A stretch of 64,000 nt of DNA from CAMTVQ01 sp947085255 (GTDB lineage: Bacteria; Bacteroidota; Bacteroidia; Sphingobacteriales; Sphingobacteriaceae). Both the position numbers and the translations under genes were made by a program. Position 1 is the first letter of the stretch. The number at the start of each line of letters is the position of its first letter. The notes beneath the pieces were generated by a model that worked only from the letters and a program-made list of their open reading frames with translations, was not told where the DNA came from and ran no database searches. Below, piece after piece: positions 45,861 through 53,667 of this stretch. Location of the stretch: assembly GCA_947085255.1 (NCBI GenBank), contig CAMTVQ010000009.1, positions 62,001-126,000 of the forward strand, given 5' to 3'.

Positions 45861-46021
45861 CTATTATTTAGTTTAAAAATTAAAGATAGTGCAATAGCGA
45901 TTCCATAAATGAGCTGTAACAACATAATTACTGCTTAATAACTCAAATTTTACACGAATACGGCTTATGCTAAATTAGTATTAATTTTTAGAATCAGTGA
46001 ACAAAATAGCGGTTTGGGTGT

Positions 46022-46029
46022 TACCTTTG
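46022..46029 (+). promoter_or_regulatory. -7 box abutting the start of the 46034 gene
   Basis: TACCTTTG fits TAnnTTTG exactly and ends 4 bases before the GTG start codon, the same geometry as at the ABC-3C operon; a leaderless mRNA is likely. No -33 TTTG is seen at normal spacing. Confidence 0.5.
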
Positions 46030-46033
46030 CACT

Positions 46034-46360
46034 GTGAAACGAGTATTCAGCACGTTATTTCTGTTTGTATTCTTAATTAAACTTAGCTTTTCGTATGCTC
46101 CATTGTACTTGGACAACGTGAAGAAAGGCGCTTTTGCTGCCCTTTTTATGCAGTGGGAGTTAGAAGAACAGGGTACGCCAGATGGAGAATCAGCTAAAGA
46201 GAAAACGGCCAAGGAAAAACACAGTATCGACGAAAAGTACGACCATCGCATGGAGTACAACGTGCTTATTTCTACTAGTGATTTAAGCATGCACGATAAG
46301 CTTTGTTACCACGTAGAAGCCTATCATCCAACAGTACCCACCCCTCCTCCATTAGTATAA
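46034..46360 (+). CDS. Small exported protein of unknown function
   Basis: A 108-residue protein with a GTG start and signal-peptide-like N-terminus MKRVFSTLFLFVFLIKLSFS. The remainder is short and charged (KEKTAKEKHSIDEKYDHRM) and ends in a proline-rich tail (YHPTVPTPPPLV). No family recognised. A promoter box abuts the start codon. It is 84 bases before the sulP gene and may be co-transcribed, but no functional link can be drawn. Confidence 0.6.
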   Translation: MKRVFSTLFLFVFLIKLSFSYAPLYLDNVKKGAFAALFMQWELEEQGTPDGESAKEKTAKEKHSIDEKYDHRMEYNVLISTSDLSMHDKLCYHVEAYHPTVPTPPPLV

Positions 46361-46444
46361 TACCATTTTAAATTGTTACATGTGCAAGATAAACAAGTGT
46401 TTATCTCGTATAGCGATTGTTTTAATGTTATTATTTTATACTAT

Positions 46445-48025
46445 ATGGATTTTAATCTAAAGGAATATCTTTCACCAAAAAATCTTCAAAAGGATCTTGC
46501 CTCGGGCTTGGTTGTATTTTTGGTAGCGCTGCCCCTGTGTTTGGGCATTGCTTTAGCATCTGGCGCACCGCTTTTTGCTGGCATAATTACCGGAATTATT
46601 GGCGGTATAGTAGTGGGCGCAGTTAGTGGTTCGCAACTAAGTGTAAGCGGTCCAGCAGCTGGACTTACGGTAATAGTATTTTCAGCTATTGCCAGTTTAG
46701 GCAATTACCAAGTGTTTTTGTTGGCGGTATTGCTGGCGGGTGCTATGCAAATTTTGTTAAGTATTGTAAAGGCGGGTACAATTGCCAATTACTTTCCATC
46801 AAGTGTAATAGAGGGTATGCTTGCAGCAATTGGTATTATCCTTATTATTAAACAGCTACCACATGCAGTGGGATATGATGGCGATTTTGATAAATACGCA
46901 ACTTTTACTGATGAAGAAGGCGGACATGTTTTTTTAGGCATAAGCCATGCTTTGGGGCACTTCAATATGGGTGCGGCACTTATCAGTTTGGTGGCCATTG
47001 CTATTCTTATATTTTTACCACGTATCAAAAAACTTAGTTTTATACCTGCACCACTTTTGGTGGTTATTTCGGGTATTGCATTGGCTAAATTATTTGCTGG
47101 TACGCCACTAATGATTGGTTCCGATAAGCTGGTAAATATTCCAGAAGTGGCAAATTTGGGCGCTTTCTTTAATCTCTTTCAAATGCCCGATTTTTCGGCA
47201 ATTGGTCAAAAGCAAGTATGGATTACCGCAGCAACAATAGCTGTAGTAGCCAGCTTAGAAAGCTTGCTTTGTTTAGAGGCCTGCGATAAGATGGATCCTA
47301 TTAAACGGGTATCTCCTACCAACAGAGAGCTTTTTGCACAAGGAACAGGAAACATCGTGAGTGCTTTAGTAGGTGGCTTGCCTATGACTTCGGTTATTGT
47401 GCGCTCATCGGCCAATATTAACTCGGGAGCACGTACCAAAATGAGTGCTATTTTTCATGGGATATTGTTACTCCTTTCTATTTTACTTATTCCGTTTGTG
47501 ATTAATAGCATTCCATTATCGTGCTTGGCAGCTATATTATTGCTTACGGGGTATAAACTGGCAAAAATCTCCTTATTCCGAAAAATGTGGAAGAACGGTA
47601 GAGACCAGTTTATTCCATTTGTGGTAACGGTTGTAGCAGTTGTATTTAGCGATTTGCTTACCGGTGTAACTATTGGTATGATGGTAGGTATATTTTACAT
47701 ACTGCGAACCAACTTACGCAATCCGTATTTTTATACTATCACGCCAAATGGAGATAAAAAAGTAATTACCATTACCCTTTCGCAAGAGGTATCGTTTTTA
47801 AATAAAGCTGCTATACAATACACGCTTACCCACTTGCCAGAAGGGGTAGCTGTAGTGATAGATGGAAGCCAATCGCGCTATATTGATATAGATGTGTTAG
47901 AAATACTACACAACTTTAAAGAAAACGCAGCTTCAAAAAATATTGATGTACAACTGGTAAATATTAAGGAATACTATGTTGTACCTAAGTTAGACTCTCT
48001 AATTGTGTCACCTCAAAAAAGTTAA
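46445..48025 (+). CDS. SulP-family anion transporter with STAS domain
   Basis: A 526-residue transporter from the ATG at 46445 (MDFNLKEYLSPKNLQKDLAS); a TTG extension to 46373 is rejected. Ten or more hydrophobic segments carry SulP patterns (GLVVFLVALPLCLGIALASG, SVSGPAAGLTVIVFSAIASL, ASLESLLCLEACDKMDP, GNIVSALVGGLPMTSVIVRS). A C-terminal STAS domain follows (residues ~435-520; VAVVIDGSQSRYIDIDVLEI). SulP proteins carry sulfate or bicarbonate. A probable iota-class carbonic anhydrase starts 5 bases downstream, which favours bicarbonate or a CO2-related role, as in BicA-type systems. Confidence 0.93.
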   Translation: MDFNLKEYLSPKNLQKDLASGLVVFLVALPLCLGIALASGAPLFAGIITGIIGGIVVGAVSGSQLSVSGPAAGLTVIVFSAIASLGNYQVFLLAVLLAGAMQILLSIVKAGTIANYFPSSVIEGMLAAIGIILIIKQLPHAVGYDGDFDKYATFTDEEGGHVFLGISHALGHFNMGAALISLVAIAILIFLPRIKKLSFIPAPLLVVISGIALAKLFAGTPLMIGSDKLVNIPEVANLGAFFNLFQMPDFSAIGQKQVWITAATIAVVASLESLLCLEACDKMDPIKRVSPTNRELFAQGTGNIVSALVGGLPMTSVIVRSSANINSGARTKMSAIFHGILLLLSILLIPFVINSIPLSCLAAILLLTGYKLAKISLFRKMWKNGRDQFIPFVVTVVAVVFSDLLTGVTIGMMVGIFYILRTNLRNPYFYTITPNGDKKVITITLSQEVSFLNKAAIQYTLTHLPEGVAVVIDGSQSRYIDIDVLEILHNFKENAASKNIDVQLVNIKEYYVVPKLDSLIVSPQKS

Positions 48026-48030
48026 AAGTC

Positions 48031-48492
48031 ATGATTACAGAACAAGAAATTATACAAGCCCAAGAAGAATGGGCAAGAGGGCTTATTAAAATAGGGTCTT
48101 TTAAACACGATAAAGAAGCCTATAAACAGGCAGCCATACAACATATTAATGACCTTTATGCGTATGATAAAGGAAAAGTGTTGTTTAAGCCTACAAAAAG
48201 CAGGGTGCGACAATTTCGTACAGATGCACGTGGGGCATTGTCGTATTTTGTAGCAGGAGATGAGGCTTACCCAGAAGATTTGGGCTTTGCCTTACAACCT
48301 TGGATAAATATACGTTTTGAAAATGCGGGTATTATTACCGATGAGAAAAGGGCAATATCAATGGGTAATTACTACTTTACAGATGCAGAAAACCAGCAAG
48401 TAAAAGTGGAATATACGTTCGGTTTTATCAAAACAGAAAGCGGCAAGCTGAAGATAGATTTACATCACTCTTCGTTGCCATTTGCTAATTAA
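48031..48492 (+). CDS. Probable iota-class carbonic anhydrase
   Basis: A 153-residue cone-fold (SnoaL/NTF2-like) protein without a signal peptide. The sequence carries the pattern I associate with iota-CA (COG4337): VLFKPTK (50-56), ALSYFVAGD, EDLGFALQPWINIRFENAG, AISMGNYYF, VKVEYTFGFIK and the closing HHSSLPF (145-151). This family was long mislabelled phosphoribosyl-AMP cyclohydrolase and later shown to hydrate CO2, in some cases without metal. It follows sulP by 5 bases, so transporter and enzyme are one operon. Activity here is inferred from family and context, not demonstrated by sequence. The operon ends at the hairpin at 48495-48536. Confidence 0.78.
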   Translation: MITEQEIIQAQEEWARGLIKIGSFKHDKEAYKQAAIQHINDLYAYDKGKVLFKPTKSRVRQFRTDARGALSYFVAGDEAYPEDLGFALQPWINIRFENAGIITDEKRAISMGNYYFTDAENQQVKVEYTFGFIKTESGKLKIDLHHSSLPFAN

Positions 48493-48494
48493 TC

Positions 48495-48536
48495 AAAAGG
48501 TGGGTAGGTTTTAGTGTATATACTTGCCCACCTTTT
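48495..48536. terminator. Bidirectional terminator after the iota-CA gene
   Basis: AAAAGGTGGG pairs with CCCACCTTTT, both flanked by A/T runs, around a 22-base loop. One arm overlaps the last codons of the convergent lipoprotein gene. It can stop the sulP-CA transcript. Confidence 0.75.
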
Positions 48537-48981
48537 TATAAAAAAACTCTTCGGAGGCTTTTTTGCCATCAACTATACCTTCTATACGTGCATATAGCGA
48601 GTCGTTCGACACTAATTTGTACACAATACGCTGCGGAAAATCATGTAAACTATCTTCGAATACCATTTCGGTATCGCTCAGTTCTATCAGTTTAAAGTTT
48701 ACAGGAACGGTACTTTTGTATACCAATACCGAAAAATAGATATTTTCGTTCTTGCTCCCAATTTCTACTTGTTCGCTAAAGGTGGTATCGCCCAGTTCTA
48801 AGGTATAGTTATGTCCTGTAAGCGAATTGTCTTTGTTTACGGTCCAGTTTTCTACAAGCATACCGTCTTGGCCAATACTTTGCCACTCGCCTTGTAGCCA
48901 GTGTATTTTTTGTATGTCTTTTTCAACAGCGCAACCTGCTATTACAATAACAGTGAGTAAAAACAAGAAGAACTTTTTCAT
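48511..48981 (-). CDS. DUF6265-like lipoprotein
   Basis: A 156-residue protein with an SPII signal ending IAGC (Cys17). The mature part has the lipocalin-like pattern of DUF6265: IHWLQGEWQSI, LVENWTVNKDNSLTGHNYTL and VFEDSLHDFPQRIVYKLV. Ligand unknown. It is monocistronic on the minus strand, tail to tail with the iota-CA gene. Confidence 0.8.
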   Translation of the reverse strand: MKKFFLFLLTVIVIAGCAVEKDIQKIHWLQGEWQSIGQDGMLVENWTVNKDNSLTGHNYTLELGDTTFSEQVEIGSKNENIYFSVLVYKSTVPVNFKLIELSDTEMVFEDSLHDFPQRIVYKLVSNDSLYARIEGIVDGKKASEEFFYKKVGKYIH

Positions 48982-49055
48982 ATCGAATATCTAAGCTACT
49001 CAAATTTAGGTAAAAAGAAATCAGAAGTAGGCAAAAAGAAAGTTGAGCGAAGCTA

Positions 49056-50327
49056 TTAGCCTCTACTTAGTTCAAAAATGGTTATTTCGGGGTAAATACC
49101 AATTCTGCCAGGGTAGCCCAAAAAGCCGTAACCTACGTTTACATACAGTTGCTGTTGTTTCTCTCTGTAAAAACCCGCCCACTCTTTGTATACATATTGC
49201 ACAGGGCTCCATTGAAAATCACCAAACTGCACACCAAACTGCATGCCGTGCGTATGACCCGAAAACATAGCGTCTATATCGGGGTATTTTGGTAATACTT
49301 CGGCACGCCAGTGGCTAGGATCGTGCGATAGCAATAACTTTACAGGAGCATCTTCTGTACCTTTTATCGCTAAATCCATACGCCCATGTTTAGGAAAACG
49401 TGCCATAGCACCCCAGTTTTCGATACCAACTACGGCTAAATCATCATTTCCCACACGTATAATGCGGTTTTCGTTCATGAGCAAATCCCAGCCCATATTT
49501 TTGTGTATGCGTTTTAAATCAGTAAGGTTTTGCTTTTTAGCAGCAACCGACGGCCATTGGGTATAATCTCCATAATCATGATTACCCAAAACAGAATATA
49601 CGCCAAGCGGGGCTTTTATTTTATCAAAAATGCCCATGTACTCATTCATCTCGCTCGATTCGTCATTTACCAAATCACCCGTAAAAAACACCATATCTGG
49701 CTTTTCGGCATTTAGTAAATCAATGCCACCTATTACCGCTCTTTTATTGTAAAAACTACCCGAATGCACATCTGATATTTGCCCTAAACGCATTCCCTCA
49801 AAACCTTTTGGCAGATTGGGTAATATTAATTTTTTCCGTTTTACCTTATAATCATACACGCCCGAAACAATGCCAATGTTGAGTGCTGCAAATGGAATAG
49901 CAGCTACTACTAATCCGGTTTTTATTAGAAAATCGGAGCGGGTAATGCTACTGCTTGTTGTTTTTTCGGGAATTGGGATAGTGCTTGTGGCTAATTTTCT
50001 TCTGCTAATTTTTGCTTTTACCAAAACATAGCCCCTGCGTATATCGTCTACCAGTAAAAAAGGAATAATAAAGAGTTTGGTAAAGTAGTTGATGAAAAAC
50101 CACACAAAAATAATGGTTCGCACAGTGCGACCAATGCTTAAAAATACGCCTATAAAAACAGACAGCAGGGTAAGCCCCATCAGTATCCAGTAACCGTACA
50201 AAATGCGGGTACGTGTTTTTGGTGATAACTTTGAGGTAGATGACTTGAATGCCTGATAGACGTAGTAATCTACGCCTAATAATACAATGCTAGTAAGAAG
50301 AAGATTTAAAATGCGGTGACTATCCAT
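49056..50327 (-). CDS. Membrane-anchored metallophosphoesterase
   Basis: A 423-residue protein with four N-terminal hydrophobic segments (residues ~5-115 and 140-165), then a calcineurin-like phosphoesterase domain: LGQISDVHSGSF (~180), FFTGDLVND, VLGNHDYGDY, LLSHDPSHW and FSGHTHGMQFG. The metal-ligand Asp, His and Asn positions are all present. The family includes UDP-diacylglucosamine hydrolase-type and other membrane phosphoesterases; substrate cannot be read. It diverges from the alpha/beta hydrolase gene 61 bases away. Confidence 0.92.
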   Translation of the reverse strand: MDSHRILNLLLTSIVLLGVDYYVYQAFKSSTSKLSPKTRTRILYGYWILMGLTLLSVFIGVFLSIGRTVRTIIFVWFFINYFTKLFIIPFLLVDDIRRGYVLVKAKISRRKLATSTIPIPEKTTSSSITRSDFLIKTGLVVAAIPFAALNIGIVSGVYDYKVKRKKLILPNLPKGFEGMRLGQISDVHSGSFYNKRAVIGGIDLLNAEKPDMVFFTGDLVNDESSEMNEYMGIFDKIKAPLGVYSVLGNHDYGDYTQWPSVAAKKQNLTDLKRIHKNMGWDLLMNENRIIRVGNDDLAVVGIENWGAMARFPKHGRMDLAIKGTEDAPVKLLLSHDPSHWRAEVLPKYPDIDAMFSGHTHGMQFGVQFGDFQWSPVQYVYKEWAGFYREKQQQLYVNVGYGFLGYPGRIGIYPEITIFELSRG

Positions 50328-50388
50328 GTAGTGTAACTAAGATTGCGAATTTACGGCTTGCTTGCGAATATTTAATAATTTTGATGCT

Positions 50389-51198
50389 ATGTATATTGAG
50401 GTACCAGGTGTTGCCCGTTTTCATTACTATGTTTTTGGAGAAGGAAAAATCCCCTTGTTTTGTTTTCATGGATTTGGATATACCGGAGAGCAGTTTGCTA
50501 TTTTGGAGCCCTCTTTGGGTAAAAAGTACCAGCTGGTTTGTTTCGATTTGCCTTTTCACGGACTTACAGAAGTAATAGACACTTCGCTTATAGAAAAGGG
50601 CTTTGAAAAGGAGCATTTTTGTGAACTAATTACCGCTTATTGCCAACTTCATAATGTAAACCAGTTTTCGGTAGCAGGTTTTAGTATAGGTAGTAAAGTA
50701 GCAGTACTGCTTGCTGCGCACTTTTCAGCAAAGCTAAAAGAGCTTTATTTGTTTGCTCCCGATGGTATAGAAAAAAGCTGGTTATATAATTTTGCAACCC
50801 GTACGCTGATTGGGAAGGCACTATTTAGCTATTTTGTACGTTCTAATACCCTTATGCCACGTGTACGAAATTTGATGGTTGGGTTGCACTTAGTTACTAA
50901 AAAGGTGGGCGATTTTGCACTTGCCAATATGGCTACAGCCACTAGGCGGCAATTAGTATATGCCACTTGGATGGGGTTTAGGAAGTTGAGGACAAACAAA
51001 AAGGAATTAGCCCAGTTGTTAAATGAGAACGGTGTTTTTTGTCTTATTTTTGTAGGAGAGAAAGATCAGATTATTAGGAGTAAAGCAATTAAAGCTTTTT
51101 CAGATACCTTACAGCATACCCAATTTATAAATTTACCTTACGGACACCAGCTGCTTAGCTATGCAGCTATTAATACATACATAAATCAACAGTTATGA
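50389..51198 (+). CDS. Alpha/beta hydrolase
   Basis: A 269-residue hydrolase from the ATG at 50389 (MYIEVPGVARFHYYVFGEGK); a TTG extension to 50362 is less likely. Motifs: oxyanion region FCFHGFGYTGEQF, nucleophile elbow VAGFSIGSKVAV (Ser), Asp in FVGEKDQIIR and His in LPYGHQLLSY. Substrate unknown; no signal peptide. Its stop overlaps the next gene's start by 4 bases. Confidence 0.9.
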   Translation: MYIEVPGVARFHYYVFGEGKIPLFCFHGFGYTGEQFAILEPSLGKKYQLVCFDLPFHGLTEVIDTSLIEKGFEKEHFCELITAYCQLHNVNQFSVAGFSIGSKVAVLLAAHFSAKLKELYLFAPDGIEKSWLYNFATRTLIGKALFSYFVRSNTLMPRVRNLMVGLHLVTKKVGDFALANMATATRRQLVYATWMGFRKLRTNKKELAQLLNENGVFCLIFVGEKDQIIRSKAIKAFSDTLQHTQFINLPYGHQLLSYAAINTYINQQL

Positions 51199-51731
51199 AA
51201 AAAGTACTTTTTATAAGCCTCATCCTAGCTTTTTCTACCTTATCGTGTAAAAAGGTAAAAGACTTGCTGCGTTTTGATATTAATTACAGCACTAATTTAG
51301 AGTTGCCAAGTAATCAAACAATCATTGGTGATTTATTGCCTCCCATTTTTTCACCAGATATTTCAGCAAATACCGAGCAAACGTTCAAAAACCAAGGCAC
51401 TCGTGCCGATTTGGTAAAAGAAATACGCGTAAAGTCAGTAAAACTTACCATCACTAATCCTCCAGGAGAAACCTTTGGATTCCTAAAATCGATTAGCATA
51501 CATATTGCCGATGGGAATAAGCAAAACGCCAAACGCATTGCCTTTTTAGATAATGTGCCTGCCAACGCTGGCAACATAATTACATTAAATACCGACGATA
51601 GCGTTTTGATAGACAGCTACTTAAAAGCTGATAAGTTTACTATAAAAACAGAATATACGATACGCGGTACTAATCCTAGGTTGGATATACAGGCAGATAT
51701 GGTATTTAGTGTTTTAGCAGATCCTTTTTAG
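51195..51731 (+). CDS. Lipoprotein of unknown function
   Basis: A 178-residue protein with an SPII signal ending LSC (Cys18: FSTLSCKKVKDLLRF). The mature part is strand-rich (VKSVKLTITNPPGETFGFLK, SIHIADGNKQNAKRIAFLD, KADKFTIKTEYTIRG) and resembles LEA-like or Ig-like folds, without a firm family. It overlaps the hydrolase gene by 4 bases and is followed 11 bases later by another exported protein, so three genes form an operon. Confidence 0.72.
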   Translation: MKKVLFISLILAFSTLSCKKVKDLLRFDINYSTNLELPSNQTIIGDLLPPIFSPDISANTEQTFKNQGTRADLVKEIRVKSVKLTITNPPGETFGFLKSISIHIADGNKQNAKRIAFLDNVPANAGNIITLNTDDSVLIDSYLKADKFTIKTEYTIRGTNPRLDIQADMVFSVLADPF

Positions 51732-51742
51732 TAGCAAGCACC

Positions 51743-52705
51743 GTGCAAATAAAAAACTGTATACGAATTAGTGTCCTATTTATGCTAATGAGCTGTTTTT
51801 TTGTTGCTAAGGCACAAAAAAAAGCTTCAACACAAAGATTAGTAGATACCCTACGCAATGTTACGCTGGACTCCGTAATGGTGATGGCAAAATCTGGCTT
51901 ATCACAAGAAGACTTTATTGTAGAAATGCTAAATGATACCAATTTTTATCAAGCATTTAGGAACATGAGTAAGTACAGCTTTATTGCCGAAAACCGAATT
52001 TCTACTTTTGATAAGAAAGGACAGAAAACGGCAAAGCTTTTCCGAAAAATATACCATAATAATACGGGCCCAACTTATAAAGCAGAAATACTAACCGCTA
52101 CCGATAGTGGAGATGTATTCACTAAAAAAGGTGATTTTGAACAGTTTACGGTGCAAATGTTTTCTTACCTTTTTATGAACGAAGGACATACAGATTTTGC
52201 CGCTGCCGAAGTAAAACGTGGAGAAAAACAAGAAGAAGGATATAAGGACAAATTAAAAACACTCATTTTTACCCCAGGTAAACCTGTAGAAGGAGTACCA
52301 TTGGTGGGTAGTAAAACGGAACTCTTTTCGCCTAAGTTGCGCAAGTATTACAACTACAGTTATTACCATGCTACGTACCAAGATAGTATTCCGGTATACC
52401 GTTTTAAGTGCGTATTAAAACCAGAGCTACGGAAAAGCAAGCAAGATGAGGTAATGATTCGGGAGATGAGCACACTGTTTGACAAACGTAATCTTACCAT
52501 TTTGGGTAGATATATTGATATGTCTTACAAGTCTGCTTTGTTCGATTTTGATGTGCAGATGTATATAGAATTAGGCTCCGTAGGAGATGATTTATTACCT
52601 GTAAAGATTGAATACAACGGCTATTGGGATATTCCACTAAAGGAGCGAGAAAAGGCCTATTTTGATATTCGGCACTACGGGTACAAAAAGAAGGGAATTA
52701 GGTAA
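51743..52705 (+). CDS. Exported protein of unknown function
   Basis: A 320-residue protein with a GTG start and signal peptide CIRISVLFMLMSCFFVAKAQ. Notable segments are MAKSGLSQEDFIVEMLNDTN, a family-like stretch SKYSFIAENRISTFDKKGQ and PKLRKYYNYSYYHATYQDSI, then LPVKIEYNGYWDIPLKERE near the end. This resembles conserved Bacteroidota exported proteins of unknown function. No catalytic motif is seen. An operon with the preceding hydrolase and lipoprotein genes is likely. Confidence 0.72.
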   Translation: MQIKNCIRISVLFMLMSCFFVAKAQKKASTQRLVDTLRNVTLDSVMVMAKSGLSQEDFIVEMLNDTNFYQAFRNMSKYSFIAENRISTFDKKGQKTAKLFRKIYHNNTGPTYKAEILTATDSGDVFTKKGDFEQFTVQMFSYLFMNEGHTDFAAAEVKRGEKQEEGYKDKLKTLIFTPGKPVEGVPLVGSKTELFSPKLRKYYNYSYYHATYQDSIPVYRFKCVLKPELRKSKQDEVMIREMSTLFDKRNLTILGRYIDMSYKSALFDFDVQMYIELGSVGDDLLPVKIEYNGYWDIPLKEREKAYFDIRHYGYKKKGIR

Positions 52706-52718
52706 ATCTAATAAACGG

Positions 52719-53030
52719 CTATTTTAAATAAATTTCGTCCCTTACATAAGTGTTATTAAGCCAAAAACAATGCTTCGTATATTCTTTAGCTTTCGTCAAT
52801 TTGTCTTTTGTCGGCAAAGGATAAGTGTCTGCTGCATTAGTGGCGTGTGGTCTAACGTGTGAAACTGAATTGAAAGATTTGTTTGGAAAGTTTGTGTAAC
52901 GTATTGTCCCGATTACTTCTTTTACGATTTTACCTTTTGAAACAATGTCTTTTGTTTTTGCCCAAACTTTTTCGGCTTCCAAAATGCCAGAGTATGGCAT
53001 ATTCCAAAATTTCACTTTCCTTAAAACCAA
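52719..53030 (-). pseudogene. Sau3AI/MutH-type restriction endonuclease, C-terminal remnant
   Basis: A 103-residue ORF with no ATG near its start (first codon TTG; the frame is closed upstream by a TAA at 53045-53043). Its residues match the end of Sau3AI-type enzymes: KFWNMPYSGILEAEKVWAKT, then SHVRPHATNAADTYPLP and KHCFWLNNTYVRDEI. Full-length enzymes of this type have roughly 450-490 residues, so only the C-terminal fifth remains. It lies at the end of the R-M island. It is best read as a decayed endonuclease, though a small stand-alone regulator cannot be excluded. Confidence 0.65.
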
Positions 53031-53052
53031 TGGTTCATTTTAAAACCATCAT

Positions 53053-53667
53053 TTATATTACTTCTCCATGTAAACAACTTATTTCAATTAATTTTTCCTT
53101 TCTAAGAATAATGTTTACCGGACTCTCCGCAAGTTTAGTAGAATGTGTAAAGTAATAGGGTACACCCGGGATTTTAAATTGGTAAAAATCTAGGCTTTGT
53201 GAAACTTCTATCCCTTTTTTTCGAAGTGTGGGCAAATCTAAATTTATGGCTTGAATAATTTTACTTCTTTCAACCAAGACATACTCAACTTTATTTATTT
53301 CATCAATGTTTTCAAAATCCTTTTTAGCTGTCAGAAATAGCAATTGATAATATTCGGTTTTTTTGCCTTCGTCTGTTAACCACCCTTCTGCCCGTTCTCT
53401 TCTTCGATTTATGAAGTTTAACTCAAATGCAAACGTGGGTAATCCTCCTTCTAAATAATACAACTGTGCCTTTTCGTCCACAATTAGGTTGTTAAGACCT
53501 TCTTTGGGTATTGAACATACAACGTCTGAACCGGAAAGTTGATCTTCAATTGCATTTGTTCTGCGAACATTTTCAAATAGACTTTGATTATATAATTTCT
53601 TGTCAAGATACTCGCACAAGATTTGTTCTCTTCTCATATCATTTTCACGAAATGTATTGTAGCTCAT
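53053..53667 (-). CDS. Putative PD-(D/E)xK-like nuclease of the R-M island
   Basis: A 204-residue protein. The segment LSGSDVVCSIPKEGLNNL, then LIVDEKAQLYY with a D-x-K, then LPTFAFELNFINRRRERAEG and WLTDEGKKTEYYQLLFL resembles small hypothetical proteins whose D/E-K pattern suits a restriction-endonuclease fold. The start overlaps the methyltransferase stop by 4 bases (ATGA), so it is translationally coupled. It is the best candidate for the current restriction enzyme, but the fold assignment is inferred from motif spacing. Confidence 0.6.
   Translation of the reverse strand: MSYNTFRENDMRREQILCEYLDKKLYNQSLFENVRRTNAIEDQLSGSDVVCSIPKEGLNNLIVDEKAQLYYLEGGLPTFAFELNFINRRRERAEGWLTDEGKKTEYYQLLFLTAKKDFENIDEINKVEYVLVERSKIIQAINLDLPTLRKKGIEVSQSLDFYQFKIPGVPYYFTHSTKLAESPVNIILRKEKLIEISCLHGEVI

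Noticed and set aside
46373..46444. N-terminal extension of SulP from a TTG at 46373
   Set aside because: The extension is low-quality coding sequence; the ATG at 46445 gives the normal SulP start.
48031..48492. Annotation as phosphoribosyl-AMP cyclohydrolase
   Set aside because: Related proteins were long labelled that way, but the cone-fold pattern and HHSSLP ending fit iota-type carbonic anhydrase; no HisI cysteine motif is present.
52719..53667. One frameshifted full-length Sau3AI gene formed by the 204- and 103-residue ORFs
   Set aside because: The 204-residue ORF starts in frame overlap with the methyltransferase and ends properly; the combined length (~310) is well below Sau3AI and its sequence does not resemble the Sau3AI N-terminal part.
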